Below, piece after piece: positions 44,506-55,703 of a stretch of 64,000 nt of DNA (its first letter is position 1; each line of letters opens with the position of its first letter). Source of the stretch: Rhynchosporium graminicola (Eukaryota > Ascomycota > Leotiomycetes > Helotiales > Ploettnerulaceae); contig FJUW01000011.1 in NCBI GenBank assembly GCA_900074885.1, forward strand, positions 372,001-436,000, read 5' to 3'. The notes under the pieces were generated by a model. The model searched no databases, had not been told where the DNA came from, and worked only from the letters and a program-made list of their open reading frames with translations. The position numbers were made by a program, and so were the translations under genes.

Positions 44506-47500
44506 TCAAATCACTAGCCATCGCTTAGTGATCTGCTTCGCTAGTTCCATGTTACCTACAGTCGTATACATCTGCTGCAGGTTATACGCAGTATCAACAA
44601 CAAGATCCTCACGCATAGACCGCGGTGCATGAGATACCTCATTCAGCACCCTCTGATAAAACGGAAGAGCTAGGTGAGGAAGACCAAGCATATGATATGC
44701 TCTAGCCATGTTATAATGTGCCTCCTGGCGCTCCTCAAGAAACTCAGAGTTCTTGCGCGCCTCGTAGTATGCCATCATAAATGTTTTACCTTGGAGGATG
44801 GCGAATTGCCTGTTCTCGGTTTGACGCTTTAAACAATCGGATATGTACGAGAGACCAATTACGAGGTTGATAACTGGGTTCTGGGGGTCGAGTGCGTAGC
44901 AACGGAAGAAGTAATCTAAAGTATCGCTTATCAGTTAATTGTTTTCTCGGCTGGGAATGACTTACTGAGGGCTAGCGAGTAACTGTTGCTTGAGTATAGG
45001 ATGTAGCCATACATCATGAGAAGATTGATGTCCATGTCCGTATTGATAAGAGTATTTCCATTCTCGTCTACGGCAGAGTACGAACCCTTCTCCATGATTT
45101 TCTTTCTGCCCTGTTCATCAACGAGAGAGAAATCCATAGTCTTTATCTGCCGAAGTATGAACTTCTGCATTGGACCGCTGCAATACCACGAAACGGGCGA
45201 ATGAATGACTCTTGCAAGGGCAGATGTCAATCGATAGGAATCTGTCGTAAACTGGAACTTCTTCGTGAAATACTTCGAAGAAACTAATGCAGTCTGGTCA
45301 TCGCTGGCGAGCACACTGCAGACTATAAAGGATTTAGCATACTTGGTCATGAAATCATGTCTAGTAAGACTTACGGCACATGCAAAGCTGTATCACGAAC
45401 GTGTCCTCCAACGAGTGACACCACACAGTCGAATCGAGCGCTGCCTGACAGATTGCGTATGCTTTCTCCAGCTGAAGTTGTCCTGCGAGACAGATTGCAT
45501 ATTCCATGAAGATGTCTAGCCAGGCCGCAAAAGCAAGGCCGCGATATTTTTCAGGGACCACAAATGAAGTGTTGTTGTTGCCTTCTTCAAGGCTGGCAAT
45601 AACATCTATCGAATTATGTCAGAAGCGGTTCGCACTGAGAAAGTTGAGTGGATGTAATGTACCTTTGTCGCGGGATAACCGCTCCGCCATCGCACTCAGA
45701 TCTTCTGTTAAAGAAGCATACCCTTCTACGAGCGTGGCTTGGTTATATCCTTCGAACTTGACAAACTTTTCCCACGGATAGAATGCTTTGAAACTCCTGA
45801 AATCGTCTGTGAGTTCCTCTGCAGCATGTATCCATTCCTCCGTAGCATCGATATCCCCAGCTCTCATCCTATCCCTGGTACGTTCAATGACTATGAACTC
45901 CTTCTGCAAGCGTTGAGCAGCTTCTATCTTGCGACCATATCCCCACTTATCACGAAGTTTCCGCTTCGACTCCAATGGATCTTTACCCTTCTTATTCTTC
46001 CTTACCACCTCGGGCTGTAGGAAAGATTCCGCTCCTTCCTCCTCTATGGTCCGAATATTTTCGCTGGTTAGCATTGCTGGCTCCTTGCGTCGTTGATACT
46101 TTCTCTTTTGAGGACGATCCTCCTTTTGAAGCAAAACAATCTCGTTGATGATGCTCAAGGCGCTTTCCTTATCTCCCTGGGCTTCGTAGATATGTGCCAA
46201 AGCCGTTCGTGACTCCACATCATTCTCATCTAGTGCTGCTGCCAGATAGTATTCCTCGGCCTCGCTCTGATCTCCCAATTCTTGAGCACACTTGCCCATG
46301 TTGATCAGCATCTTGGTGTCAACTATCTCCGGCACTTGTCGTAGTGGCTCGTAGAAGTTCAAAGCCTCTTGGTAGTACGTGGCCTCGAAGAGAGCGTCCG
46401 ATACCTCGCGAAAGAGCTGTGGATACTCGAGAACATTGTCTTGGTCGTCATCGTTGAGCGGATCAAGATAGTAAAAGTGCATCTATTATGATGTAAGTAA
46501 GAACCAAAAGGGTAAAGGAAGGATTTTACCAATGCCTCTTCGAAATCCCCCAGGTTGAGCCGATTAATCCCAAGTCTTACTCTTAATTCAAGGACCAGCC
46601 CATCTCCATAGGTGTATGATGGGTACTTCCCCGGAACAAACTTCGGAACGGCCCTTCTCCTTGAATTGTCAAGATCATATTCACAGTCGTTGTGAGTGAC
46701 ATCGTCCCAGAAAGCTTCATCTTCGCGACCTAGCAGCCATCGAACAATCGACTTGGTCTCCTTGATCGCTACCTCCCACTGATCATCGTACTCAAGAAGT
46801 GAGACGTAGGTTCCCGTGTCGTCCCAAGAGAACTTGGCTCCAGTATCATCGGGAGCAGTTCGAAGGTGTTTGATTGTCTTCTGGTATTGGGCAATTGCAA
46901 CATTAGCCATGCCAATATCGAGAGATGCCGACGCTAACTCCTCAAGAACCCCTCTATCATGGGGTCGTAGATTAAGAGCTTTATCGAAGTCGGCAACTGC
47001 AACATTAGTACAGCCTCGAATGACATTTAGTCTCGCTTTCTCGATACGTGGCTCATACGAGTGTGGAATCTGCCTCAACGCAAAACTATAACACTCGTGA
47101 GCGGTTGGATAGAACGATTCCCTAGCCGAACCTGTTTGATTCAAGCAGTAGTCCGCTGCGGTCATCCATGCCTCCAAGTGTTTTGGTCGAAGATGAGCAG
47201 CGTAGAACAACGCGTTAGCAGCTTTGGACTTTTCTCCTAAATCGTTCCAAACAGTGGCTAGCAAGACCCATGCTTGGTAAGTCTCCGCGTTGAGACGTAC
47301 GACTTCCAGAGCGAGCTCAACAGCCCTTTCAGGTTCTTTCGCTAACCATGCTGAGTTTGCCTCGCCCATTCTTCTGGCAACGTCCGGGGCCATAGGAGCC
47401 GCTTTTCTGGGACCTCGTTTTGTACCAGTTCCAGGACCCGTGGGACCGAAATATCGCCGTTTCTTACGGGCTGGCTGTTCTGAATCCTCATCGTTGTCTC

Positions 47501-48030
47501 CATCTTCTTCGTCCTCCCCATCGTCGTCGCCGTCGGTCTCGTCCACGTCTCCCATACCCAATATGATGCCATTCGATGTCGAGGGAAGCTGCTTCGCTGG
47601 CTTCTTAGACTTTGTAGGCTTTTTGATCTGCAAGATATTCCTCTCGAAATTCATCAAGGCTGTAGGTCGGACAATGATATCTGGTCGCTCCACATTTTGA
47701 TCCTCATCATCGGAACGCAGATCGCTATAGACAGTTAGTCGGGGGCCCTAAAGATACAATGATCAGACGTCTTCAAGCCTACCCGCTCTCATCTCTGAAT
47801 ATGGTATCCTCGGGCTCTTCAGGTACTACAGGACCATTCTCTGCCTCTTCTCGGTCTGCTCTCTCTTGCGCAGTTTCCCTCACTGTCGGATGGCTTGCAT
47901 ATGGAGTTTGGTAGAACGGCTGATATTGGATATAGGCATTACTCGTGGGCGCCAGATTATTCCACCACGGATTCGGACTGGCAAAGTACTCAGGTTGCCA
48001 TCCCTGATCTGTAGTTTTTTGGTGGCTCAT
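44506..48030 (-). CDS. sfc4: TFIIIC TPR subunit (yeast Tfc4 / fission yeast Sfc4)
   Basis: 1086 residues; six exons: 48030-47783, 47724-46530, 46482-45663, 45605-45375, 45322-44966 and 44915-44506, introns 47-58 bp. TFIIIC binds the internal promoters of tRNA and 5S genes and this subunit recruits TFIIIB. After an acidic N-terminus (about 120-170, DETDGDDDGEDEEDGDNDED), TPR arrays follow: ANSAWLAKEPERAVELALEV, AYQAWVLLATVWNDLGEKSK, HLEAWMTAADYCLNQ and DFDKALNLRPHDRGVLEELA, then a second array from YYLDPLNDDDQDNVLEYPQL, and a final one ending EARKNSEFLEERQEAHYNMA and AKQITKRWLVI. The order matches Tfc4: a first TPR block, a spacer with basic RRKEPAMLTSENI, and a second block. Each junction keeps the frame. 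Confidence 0.93.
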
Positions 48031-48710
48031 CTTCGCGGTGGTGGTTATTTCGCCCGCTTGCTGAAGTGTCGCTATGAACTTGCACAGCTCGCGCGCCCAA
48101 AGTTATCAGAGCATGAACCATAATCCAGCTACGTGACGTTGGCGACAAATACTTCGCATGAGGTTTTGCTGAAGTAGGTAGTTTTTGATGCGAAGGAAGG
48201 TTGCTTGAATTTCAACGAGGCCGTATGTGAGCCTTGCGCTAAGCTTTAGCGGGGTTGACTTTCCAGTGAAATCATCGGACAGAGGCAACTGTAGTAGCAG
48301 CGCTGCATACACTAATTTAGATATGTTATGCGATACTGACGTCTTCAATGATCGATGGAGAGATTTCTTGTTTGGAACGTGTGTGCATTTTAAGATCTCA
48401 CAGCTCAAAATCACACGTCTGGAAATGATGGAAAGTTGCGATAAATACATTTACAATACTCCTTCAAACACTTACGCTTGTCCATGTTCATGCCCAACGT
48501 CCTCGTCCAAGGTGTTTGTAATCAGTAGATTTGACCATGCAAATCAACTCAGAAATCTCACGCAACATAGGCAGTAGAAGTATGTACATGTAGGCATACC
48601 CAGCGCCATTATCCTGTCTTTCAATGTTGGATATCCTCTATTCCATTTGAAAACGCACAACCCAAATATTCTTCCCAGTATTTCTAGCTGATCGTTTTTG
48701 GCCCGCAAGA
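48031..48710. other. Spacer between the TFIIIC subunit start and the vts1 end
   Basis: Promoter of the TFIIIC subunit gene and 3' flank of vts1. No further gene seen; open frames here lack any family signature. Confidence 0.4.
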
Positions 48711-50602
48711 TCACGCAAGTTTTCCTTCCGCCTTGGCTTCTATTCTTGTTGTTAGCTACCAGTGCTGGACTAGAGGCGCACTTGACATACCCTTAACTTG
48801 CTCGAAAACCTTTAGCATCTTTCTTCGGGCACCGAGAGCATTCACGCCTCTCGCCTCTAATGCCGAATCATCCAATTCAACAAGCTCGGTCCAATTCATG
48901 TCCTTTAGATTGTCGGTGTACTTGTGTAGTCTCAAACTTCTCAACCAGCTCGGAATGTCTTGGAGTAGACTGGGGTCAGTTGGATCCTCGGGAGGCTTCG
49001 AGCTTCCTCGTCTCCCGCGCGGAGATCTGCCTCTGTTCATATCGCTATGATCTGAAATATAACCCCCCGGATGTTCTCCTCCCATACCAAACGAACCAAC
49101 ATTAAGCGAGCCCATACCATTATTCATGAGTGGCGAAGCAAGGAAGCCATTGTTTTGAGGAGAGGCAAAACCCATCTGACCAAAACCACCTTGCATGGCC
49201 AAACCAGGGGAGCTAGGGCGAGATCGGCGACCAAAAGCAGCGTTTTGCTGTGCCTGAAGTGCCAGAATTTGGTCTCTTGATAATACCTGGCCATGTTCAT
49301 TGATCATAACAACATTGGCACCTTGCATGTTGTTCTGAAGACCCGGAGAAAGTGGGCCTTGTCCGCCATCATTGGACCTAGCACGGCGATATTTTCGAAC
49401 GTCGTCCAAAGCAAATCGGTTGTTGACTGTGGAAAGAGCAGCGAGTTTCATGGCAGTGGCATTTGCTACCATATCGGCCTGTGATGAACCACCTTGATTG
49501 AAGTTTGCGACCATCGGGGTGTTGACCATCGAAGCCCAGTTACCATTACCTGCATTGTAAGGTGAAAGCAGTGGCATGTCTGTACCATCTAATCCCGCAA
49601 TGCTGGTATTTTGAATCTTCCCTCCAGAAGGAGAACGTAGACCAGCCGAAGGAGGTGGCTGCATGAATTGTCCCATTGGTGGCTGATCAGCAGAAGCCTT
49701 AGGTCTAGTTGCCTGATCATTGCTGCGAGAGCCCCAAGGGGACGGTGGAACAGCGCCCTTATCGCCATCAGCCGGGGCAGAGATTGTAGGAGCAACGAGG
49801 GATGAGCGAGGATCATAGGCAGCGCTGTTTCGGTTGGATGAAGGAGGAGCGCCGGTTTGCTGGGTGAACTTCGCCTTTTCAGTAGCAATAGCAGCGGCAG
49901 CATCCGGGAACATGGCATTGATTGTAGACGGGTCGAGTCCAGAATGTCTTTTTGCAGCAGGAGTTGGAGGGGGTCGGGTTAACGAGTTTCTTGGGCCATC
50001 AACGCTGAGCTTGCCCATGGCATCATTGAGTCGGTTCGACATGGGGTCTATAGCAAAGATTAGCTTGATCAACATGCAAGTCATTTGTACACACCTTTGT
50101 CAAAACTGGCAGGTGACAGGACCCCAGACATCGGATGGTTCTTTCCCATTTGTTGAAGTACCTGGATAAAGAATCGGATCTGAACTTGGGTTGTCTGTTG
50201 AAGGAGAGCGTAAAGAGCAGCGGTACGTTCAGCTTCGCTCAGGACTCGGAACCATTGCTCGATAGCACTGAGCTCGTCCTTGAAATCTTGATCAAGAGTA
50301 GCAGCGGCCATTTCCTCCAAAGTAGTCTCGTACTGATCAATGTCTGCAATCCATTGTTGGGCTATCTTATCCGACGCATCAGTCTCTCCTGGTTGTGCCT
50401 GGCCTTGTTGGGTTCCGTAGAAGTCTGATGATGGTCGGATTGGTCTCGAGGAAGGCGCAGCAGAGAAGGCGGTCATGTCTGCTGAAGCTCGGAGGTGATG
50501 GTTGGCAGATCCTATGGCACCGGGGCGTGGAGGTCGAAGGGAGGAACTGCTCGACTCAACAGGAGTGCTATTTCTATTCCCGACAGCAGACATATTGATC
50601 AT
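48711..50602 (-). CDS. vts1: SAM-domain RNA-binding protein Vts1 (Smaug family)
   Basis: 597 residues; exons 50602-50095, 50047-48791 and 48739-48711. Vts1 binds hairpin Smaug-recognition elements in mRNAs and promotes deadenylation and decay. The N-terminus is Ser/Pro-rich, followed by a conserved helical region [20 protein letters not shown] to [15 protein letters not shown] (about 75-160). The middle is Asn/Gln/Gly/Met-rich and the C-terminal SAM domain (about 520-595) has [40 protein letters not shown] and [14 protein letters not shown]. The last exon is only 29 bp: removing the 51-bp intron 48790-48740 gives [13 protein letters not shown], the expected family ending, whereas read-through gives an unrelated tail. 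An alternative start is three codons downstream. Confidence 0.94.
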
Positions 50603-52203
50603 GATAGCGCTGAGGCTGTAGAGGCTGAAGAAGCTGACTTTGTTGTGAAATAGGGATGATCTCGAGAAAGATGTCTTGGGAAATTGTGAAACTAAGCGTC
50701 AGATCTAAAGCGGTCCCTGGGTGTTAGAGAGTGCGATTCGGTAGCACTTGGGGCGGTTTGCGGCCCGTGAATATGGTATTTCGCAAGAAGGATATCAAGG
50801 ACCTTTACCAATGCATCCAAGTGAAGAAGGTCTTTGTGACTCGCAAACACAATCTCGCGTGAAATGAAGCAGCCTGCTGCAGTTTCTGGTGGAGAAGATG
50901 TCAGCTTCAGGAGGTGGAGGTTAAGTCAAAGTGGGTTTAGGTTGAGTTCAGGCTCCGCCCAGAAGACGACAGGAACTAATGGCACACGGCAGAGCAAGAG
51001 TTTCCTACGGGAATGGCTAGGTACTTACAGCAGAATAAAAAGAAGGAATGCGCGCAGCGATAATGCAGTTGACGTTGACGTTGACTGCCCTTGCTCTGAT
51101 GCGGTTCGTATGTTGAGTCTAAGGTAAGGAGCCCCGATGATGCTAGAGTGAAACTGAAGGGCAGCTAGGTAGTTTCTTTGTCTTGCCCCTAACAACCGAA
51201 TCCGAGCTTCTAGATTCACCATCACTCCGCTGCTGGGAAGGACTGATAACAAGTGAATTCATACTTTAGAAACACCCTCAAATGCACTTATTCCTGAAGT
51301 TGGCTTTAGGCTTCCGTAAGTTCCACCTTGCACCGGTCAGAACTAACATTTATAGGAGTTTTAAGATGCAAAGCAATTTATTTACCATCCGCAGGAAGTA
51401 TCAAGTTTTTGCGGATGAGAGTGGGAGTGTGATTAATGCATATGGAAAGCTCATCACAATGCGAGTCGTAGATATTCGGCGAAATGTGAGCCTAATGGCT
51501 GGTGAAAGGCAATGGTCCATTGTGTTCATTCAATAATTTCTGCTCTCAGCAACTAGTTTGCCATTTTACCTAGAATTTCGTGTACCAGTTCTAGCTTCCT
51601 GATAATTAGCTCCATTACCACTTTTCCATGCTCTTCGATTACACCGTCCTCATATCATATGCTAACATTCGCACGATCTTTCCCTACCTTGCGACACTTC
51701 CTCCCTCCCTAAGCTTATTTGTCAGTAGAATATCAACAATGCAATGCTCAGGTGGCTGCCACTTGGCTGTGACCAAGTACCCAAGCATTTCCTCAATGAG
51801 CCCCCATAACAATATGTGACCCGATCTTCATGCACCATTGCCTCATAGAGTATGGAGGAAGAGGTGTTTGGTAATGAAAGGGTCTGGAAGATGATCTTGG
51901 CACGAAGATAAATCCTTGAGCTGATGAACATTGAAATGGTTCGTAAAGCTCTACACACAAATGCCTGTCGGTTTTGCTCTCGTCACTCACGCTCCAGCGG
52001 GTTAAGGGTATGGGTATGATAAGGAGATACGACTGTCGATGAATTTCGTGGTTTTGTATGGCGTTGCTCAAGTTGATTCATGAGTCTGGTCTACCATCCC
52101 GAGCACCTTGTTGCTCATGTCGATTCGCCCCGAAGTACAATGCGACCCTGCCAATGCGATTCCGCAGCCAAATCCCGTAAAGAAAGAACCTTCATTATGA
52201 AAT
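50603..52203. other. Intergenic region between vts1 and rpl29
   Basis: Contains the vts1 promoter. At 51282-51536 there is a plus-strand open frame containing LFTIRRKYQVFADESGSVIN, with a strand-like pattern recalling LURP-one/tubby-like folds, but it is isolated and short, so it is left unassigned. Nothing else is seen. Confidence 0.35.
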
Positions 52204-52719
52204 TCATGCCGTCTCCCGCTTGCCATCCTTCAACTCCTTCTGCAAGATTTATAAGCATTTCCTCATGCTGCCCGCGCAGGTAGGTAAACGTACCAAAGCC
52301 TTCATTGTGCCGTGTAGAGCATGTCTGTGATTTCTGCGGAACTTGGGGTCGGTACCCTTCAAGGATGGGTATCTCGTGGTCACTGGCTTCTTGATACCGT
52401 TGCGATGGGCCTTCTTGGACTGTGGAACTTGTCAGAACCACCCAGGGAGTCGAGAGGGCGTCTGCGAAGCCCAGAAAAACTTGAATTTCAAAAAGAATTT
52501 GAAAGACTCACTTGATTATGCTGGCTGGAATTTTTACTCTCTATTCAAACAGTCAGCAAATGCTTGGTCAAGAATAGTGAGTCCCTGATAGCTGCTTTTC
52601 TATATTGTCCAACGAGCGCTGAGGAACCTTGGGAGTGACCCAACGAACGCCGTGCTTGGGCGCAAGCAAGCAGCAGATCACTCAAACACAGTGTTGAAGG
52701 GATGTTACTTACTCGCCAT
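52204..52719 (-). CDS. rpl29: 60S ribosomal protein eL29
   Basis: 65 residues in four exons: 52719-52713 (7 bp, ATGGCGA), 52540-52512 (29 bp), 52419-52294 and 52239-52204; introns 172, 92 and 54 bp. The joined product starts MAKSKNSSQHNQSKKAHRNG and continues IKKPVTTRYPSLKGTDPKFR, RNHRHALHGTMKAL and KELKDGKRETA, matching eL29 throughout. The very early first intron is usual for fungal ribosomal-protein genes. Because exons 1 and 2 are so short, no simple ORF search would find the gene. Exon 2 with its flanking introns is duplicated about 460 bp upstream (52888-53012). Confidence 0.95.
52430..52562 (-). repeat. Direct repeat copy 1, containing rpl29 exon 2 and most of intron 2
   Basis: About 130 bp repeated at 52888-53012 in the same orientation. 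It includes the end of intron 1, the whole 29-bp exon 2 and about 80 bp of intron 2. The exon is identical in both copies; differences fall in the intron part. Confidence 0.85.
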
Positions 52720-53713
52720 TGTGACGGTTCTCAAGGGATTGACTTGAGGTTTGGTTGCGTGTCGTGAAGATGTGGATTGATGAATAACTTGGTTGATACA
52801 AGATGGAATGTGCGGATAGACCGCCTAAGCGAGGAAAGTGGACCAAAGGCCGCTCTTGGCATTATAGTCACGTGCTATAAATTATATCAGAACCACCTAT
52901 GGAGTCGAGAGGGCGTCTGCGTAGCCCAGAAAAAACTTGAATTCCAAGAAGAATTTGAAAGACTCACTTGATTATGCTGGCTGGAATTTTTACTCTCTGT
53001 TCAAACAGCCTACCAATGCTACAGTCACGACAGATCTTTGGCTGGGCTTATTTGCATTCCTACCTGAGTAAGTCAACGACATCGGCTACCCGAGGATAAT
53101 CCAACCATCTTCAGACTGCATACCTACCACGTCACAGCTTTCTCCCATCAACATACCAGTTTATTTACATACTGCTACATCTGCTGTTTCTCTGTCGCAT
53201 ATACCTATTGCGTATCCCTCAAGAGGATTCTAGTGGGCTAGAGTGACTGACCTATACATTACTGGAGCAAAGTCCTGGGACAATGTCGTGACTTTCGACC
53301 TGTACTCTAATAAAGTCCTGTAAGAATTTCATAATATTAAAAGAAAATTATGTAATGTTTTGTAAAGAGCTTGCGACATTGGACTGATCGAGTGCTCTCG
53401 GTTTACGGGATTTCTCTGCCTCGGAGAGAATTACATTGTCACACCAAGCCGGACGACATGTCCGTGTAATGATATGTAGAACCAGACCAGATCAGCCATG
53501 TTTTAGTCCTTCTTTGAATGACAGACGATAGCCCAAGAGACTGGTGAAGATCCATTCCCTCATTCATGATGTACTAATGCATACATTGTATCTCATTCTT
53601 CTTCCAGACCTATTTACAGAACTCCGTGCCAGCTCTCCTAACCAGAACAAGACTATCCACACCGGACCAATAACGAACCGGAACCCAAATAGACCACTTC
53701 AAACACCTAGTAT
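52720..53713. other. rpl29 upstream region with a duplicated exon block, then carrier 3' flank
   Basis: Holds the promoter of rpl29 (minus strand), the duplicated block at 52888-53012 and about 700 bp of sequence in which I recognise no gene. Confidence 0.5.
52888..53012 (-). repeat. Direct repeat copy 2: duplicated rpl29 exon 2 with both splice sites
   Basis: Copy of 52430-52562 placed upstream of the rpl29 start codon. The 29-bp exon sequence (AGAGTAAAAATTCC... on the minus strand) is unchanged, the acceptor is AACAG instead of AATAG and the donor GTGAGT is retained. Exons 1, 3 and 4 are not copied. Confidence 0.85.
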
Positions 53714-54922
53714 CTACTTCGTAACCAGAGGAAGAGCCACCTTTGCTTTTTCTGCTGCTATCTCTGCAATCTTCGAGAGCTTCTCATCCCGGATCTTACG
53801 CATGTAACGGAAGAGAAAAATGAAGAGTAATTCCATCCTGTATTTTGTCAGCAACTTGCCATACACGAGGGACATGTTGACTTACCGTTCCTTGGTCATC
53901 ATGAGGAGTCCCTGTACTATCAAGCCTTTGGTGATTTGAGGGGCAATTCCCTTGAAGAGGCCTAATGGGCCCTCATTCTTGATGATGAATTGCATGACTT
54001 CAATAAAGCTCTTGAAAGGCTTGCCTAGTCTAGATGGTGGGGGCTTTGACTGAAGACCAACCTTCGCAACTATCAAAGGTTGTGTTGCAATGGTTGCAAG
54101 AGTTTTGGACATGGCTCCGAGTACTACGTCTGTCAGTAACATGTCCCCGAACTTCTGTTTCAGGAAACTTACAAAATGCCTCCCCAGGTCTGAGATTGAG
54201 CTTTCCAGGGAACAAGACTTCCCTCAATCTTTGATATGCACCATATGTGATGGCAGGGTTGACAACCAAGACCAAACTAGCCTTCAACCCTCTCCAGAGC
54301 CCAGTCCATCCGTCCTCACTATTAATGACATCCGTCGCCGTATCGACCATTCCCTTCCTCTCGGCTTTACTCTGCGTCTGTTGCCTAGTAGTCACCACTG
54401 CCACTGGAATCGTAAACACCTGTGCAACAGCTCCTGCGGCCGCACCAAGGGACAGCTCGACTATTGTGCCGGGCGGGGTAGGTACTTTCTGCTGCGCAAG
54501 GTATAGAGTTCGGACGACTGAATACCAGTAAAAGTATGCGAAGTTCGTAGAGGCAACACCGATCAGAGCACCGTTGATTCCATTGTAGAGACCTAGTAGA
54601 CCATCGGTTTCGATAATCTTCGAGATCGCATCCCAAGTTGAGGTGTAATGGGCTTCATCGCTGGCACTTGATGCGTCCGTCGGTTTCCGTTTCTCTTGAA
54701 CTTGGAGACGAGTCTTAACACTGTGTGGATAACAGTGTTAGCTTTTGTGTCTTTCCTAGCAAGAGTTGCAGGATCGATTCACAATCTGGTACATTTATCC
54801 GCAGAAATGTGCCCAACTCACATATCTAAAGGATATACCATAGCGTTGGCAATGACGGCTGCTGTTGCACCAGCAACTGCCAATCCCCAGGGAGGAATCA
54901 TCTCCTTCGACTGCCCAGCCAT
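53714..54922 (-). CDS. Peroxisomal-type adenine nucleotide carrier (Ant1/PMP34 family)
   Basis: 338 residues; exons 54922-54822, 54720-54173, 54129-53886 and 53837-53714. Mitochondrial-carrier fold with three repeats whose signatures are PLDIVKTRLQVQ, IPVAVVTTRQQTQ and QPLIVAKVGLQ. The second and third, in which the usual Px(D/E)xx(K/R) is altered to VVTTRQQT and QP.IVAK, are characteristic of the PMP47/PMP34/Ant1 branch, which brings ATP into peroxisomes for fatty-acid activation. Membrane segments recur as expected, six in total, e.g. WGLAVAGATAAVIANAMVYP. The C-terminus extends as a charged helix ending ALPLVTKY. It is divergent from palB. Substrate is inferred from family. Confidence 0.92.
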
Positions 54923-55703
54923 TCTGAAGTGCGGGAGGAGGATACCCTCAGAGCTTGGTAAAATTCAAGTTTCCTGGGGCTCGGAGTGCCAAAGCCGAGA
55001 AAAATCTTCCAGGTTAGGGATTGGCTTTATCTAGGATTTTGAAATCATAAGGATATTTGCAACCAGGGTGATGAAGGGGAAAGAGACAATCTCAGCTGCA
55101 GAAGACTCCTGTGTCAATAAAGAAGACGTTACAAAAGGAAGATACTGTCCAAGTCGTCAAGATCGGAAGCATTACGGTTGAAAGCCGAAGGCCGTGAACC
55201 TCGGCTGTGAGCTTCTGATGATGATCGGTGTGGATTCAGAGCACCATCAGATCCGTTTGAGCTAGAGCCACCCTACGAACAATGTTCAGCGCTTAAAATA
55301 GCTGCGATTGCGATTCATGTGAACGATAGCGAGCTGAACCGTGGGGTGAAGTAAACTGGTACGTCCTCCGATCCACGTTGCATTTGTTTTTCATATTCGC
55401 CAGCAACGCCAGCGAGTATATTTGATCGAATCAGGCTATCAACATCTAGAGTCACTTTATGCTCTTCCACGGATCTTGAGCAACAAATGTGAATGTGCAT
55501 GTACCGATCTTACCTACCAGATTGTTTTGTTCGTCGGCGCTACAGCCACACGGCGTAAATGTTTCATCCTTGAAGTTCACAGATGTGTATTGTTTTGGAT
55601 TTTGCGATGATATACACGAGAAGTCTCCATGCTATGAAGTTGCTCTCGCCTGTGAGACTTTGAATGTGACGTGGGATGGTGAAATCTCCAAAAGGCTCTG
55701 GAC
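54923..55703. promoter_or_regulatory. Divergent promoter, ATP carrier / palB
   Basis: 781 bp between the two starts. No TATA or other motif is clear, and open frames inside lack family resemblance. Confidence 0.35.

Noticed and set aside
52420..52511. Possible snoRNA in rpl29 intron 2
   Set aside because: A CTGA that could be a D box is present but no convincing C box (RUGAUGA) or H/ACA structure was found, so it is only suggested as a check.
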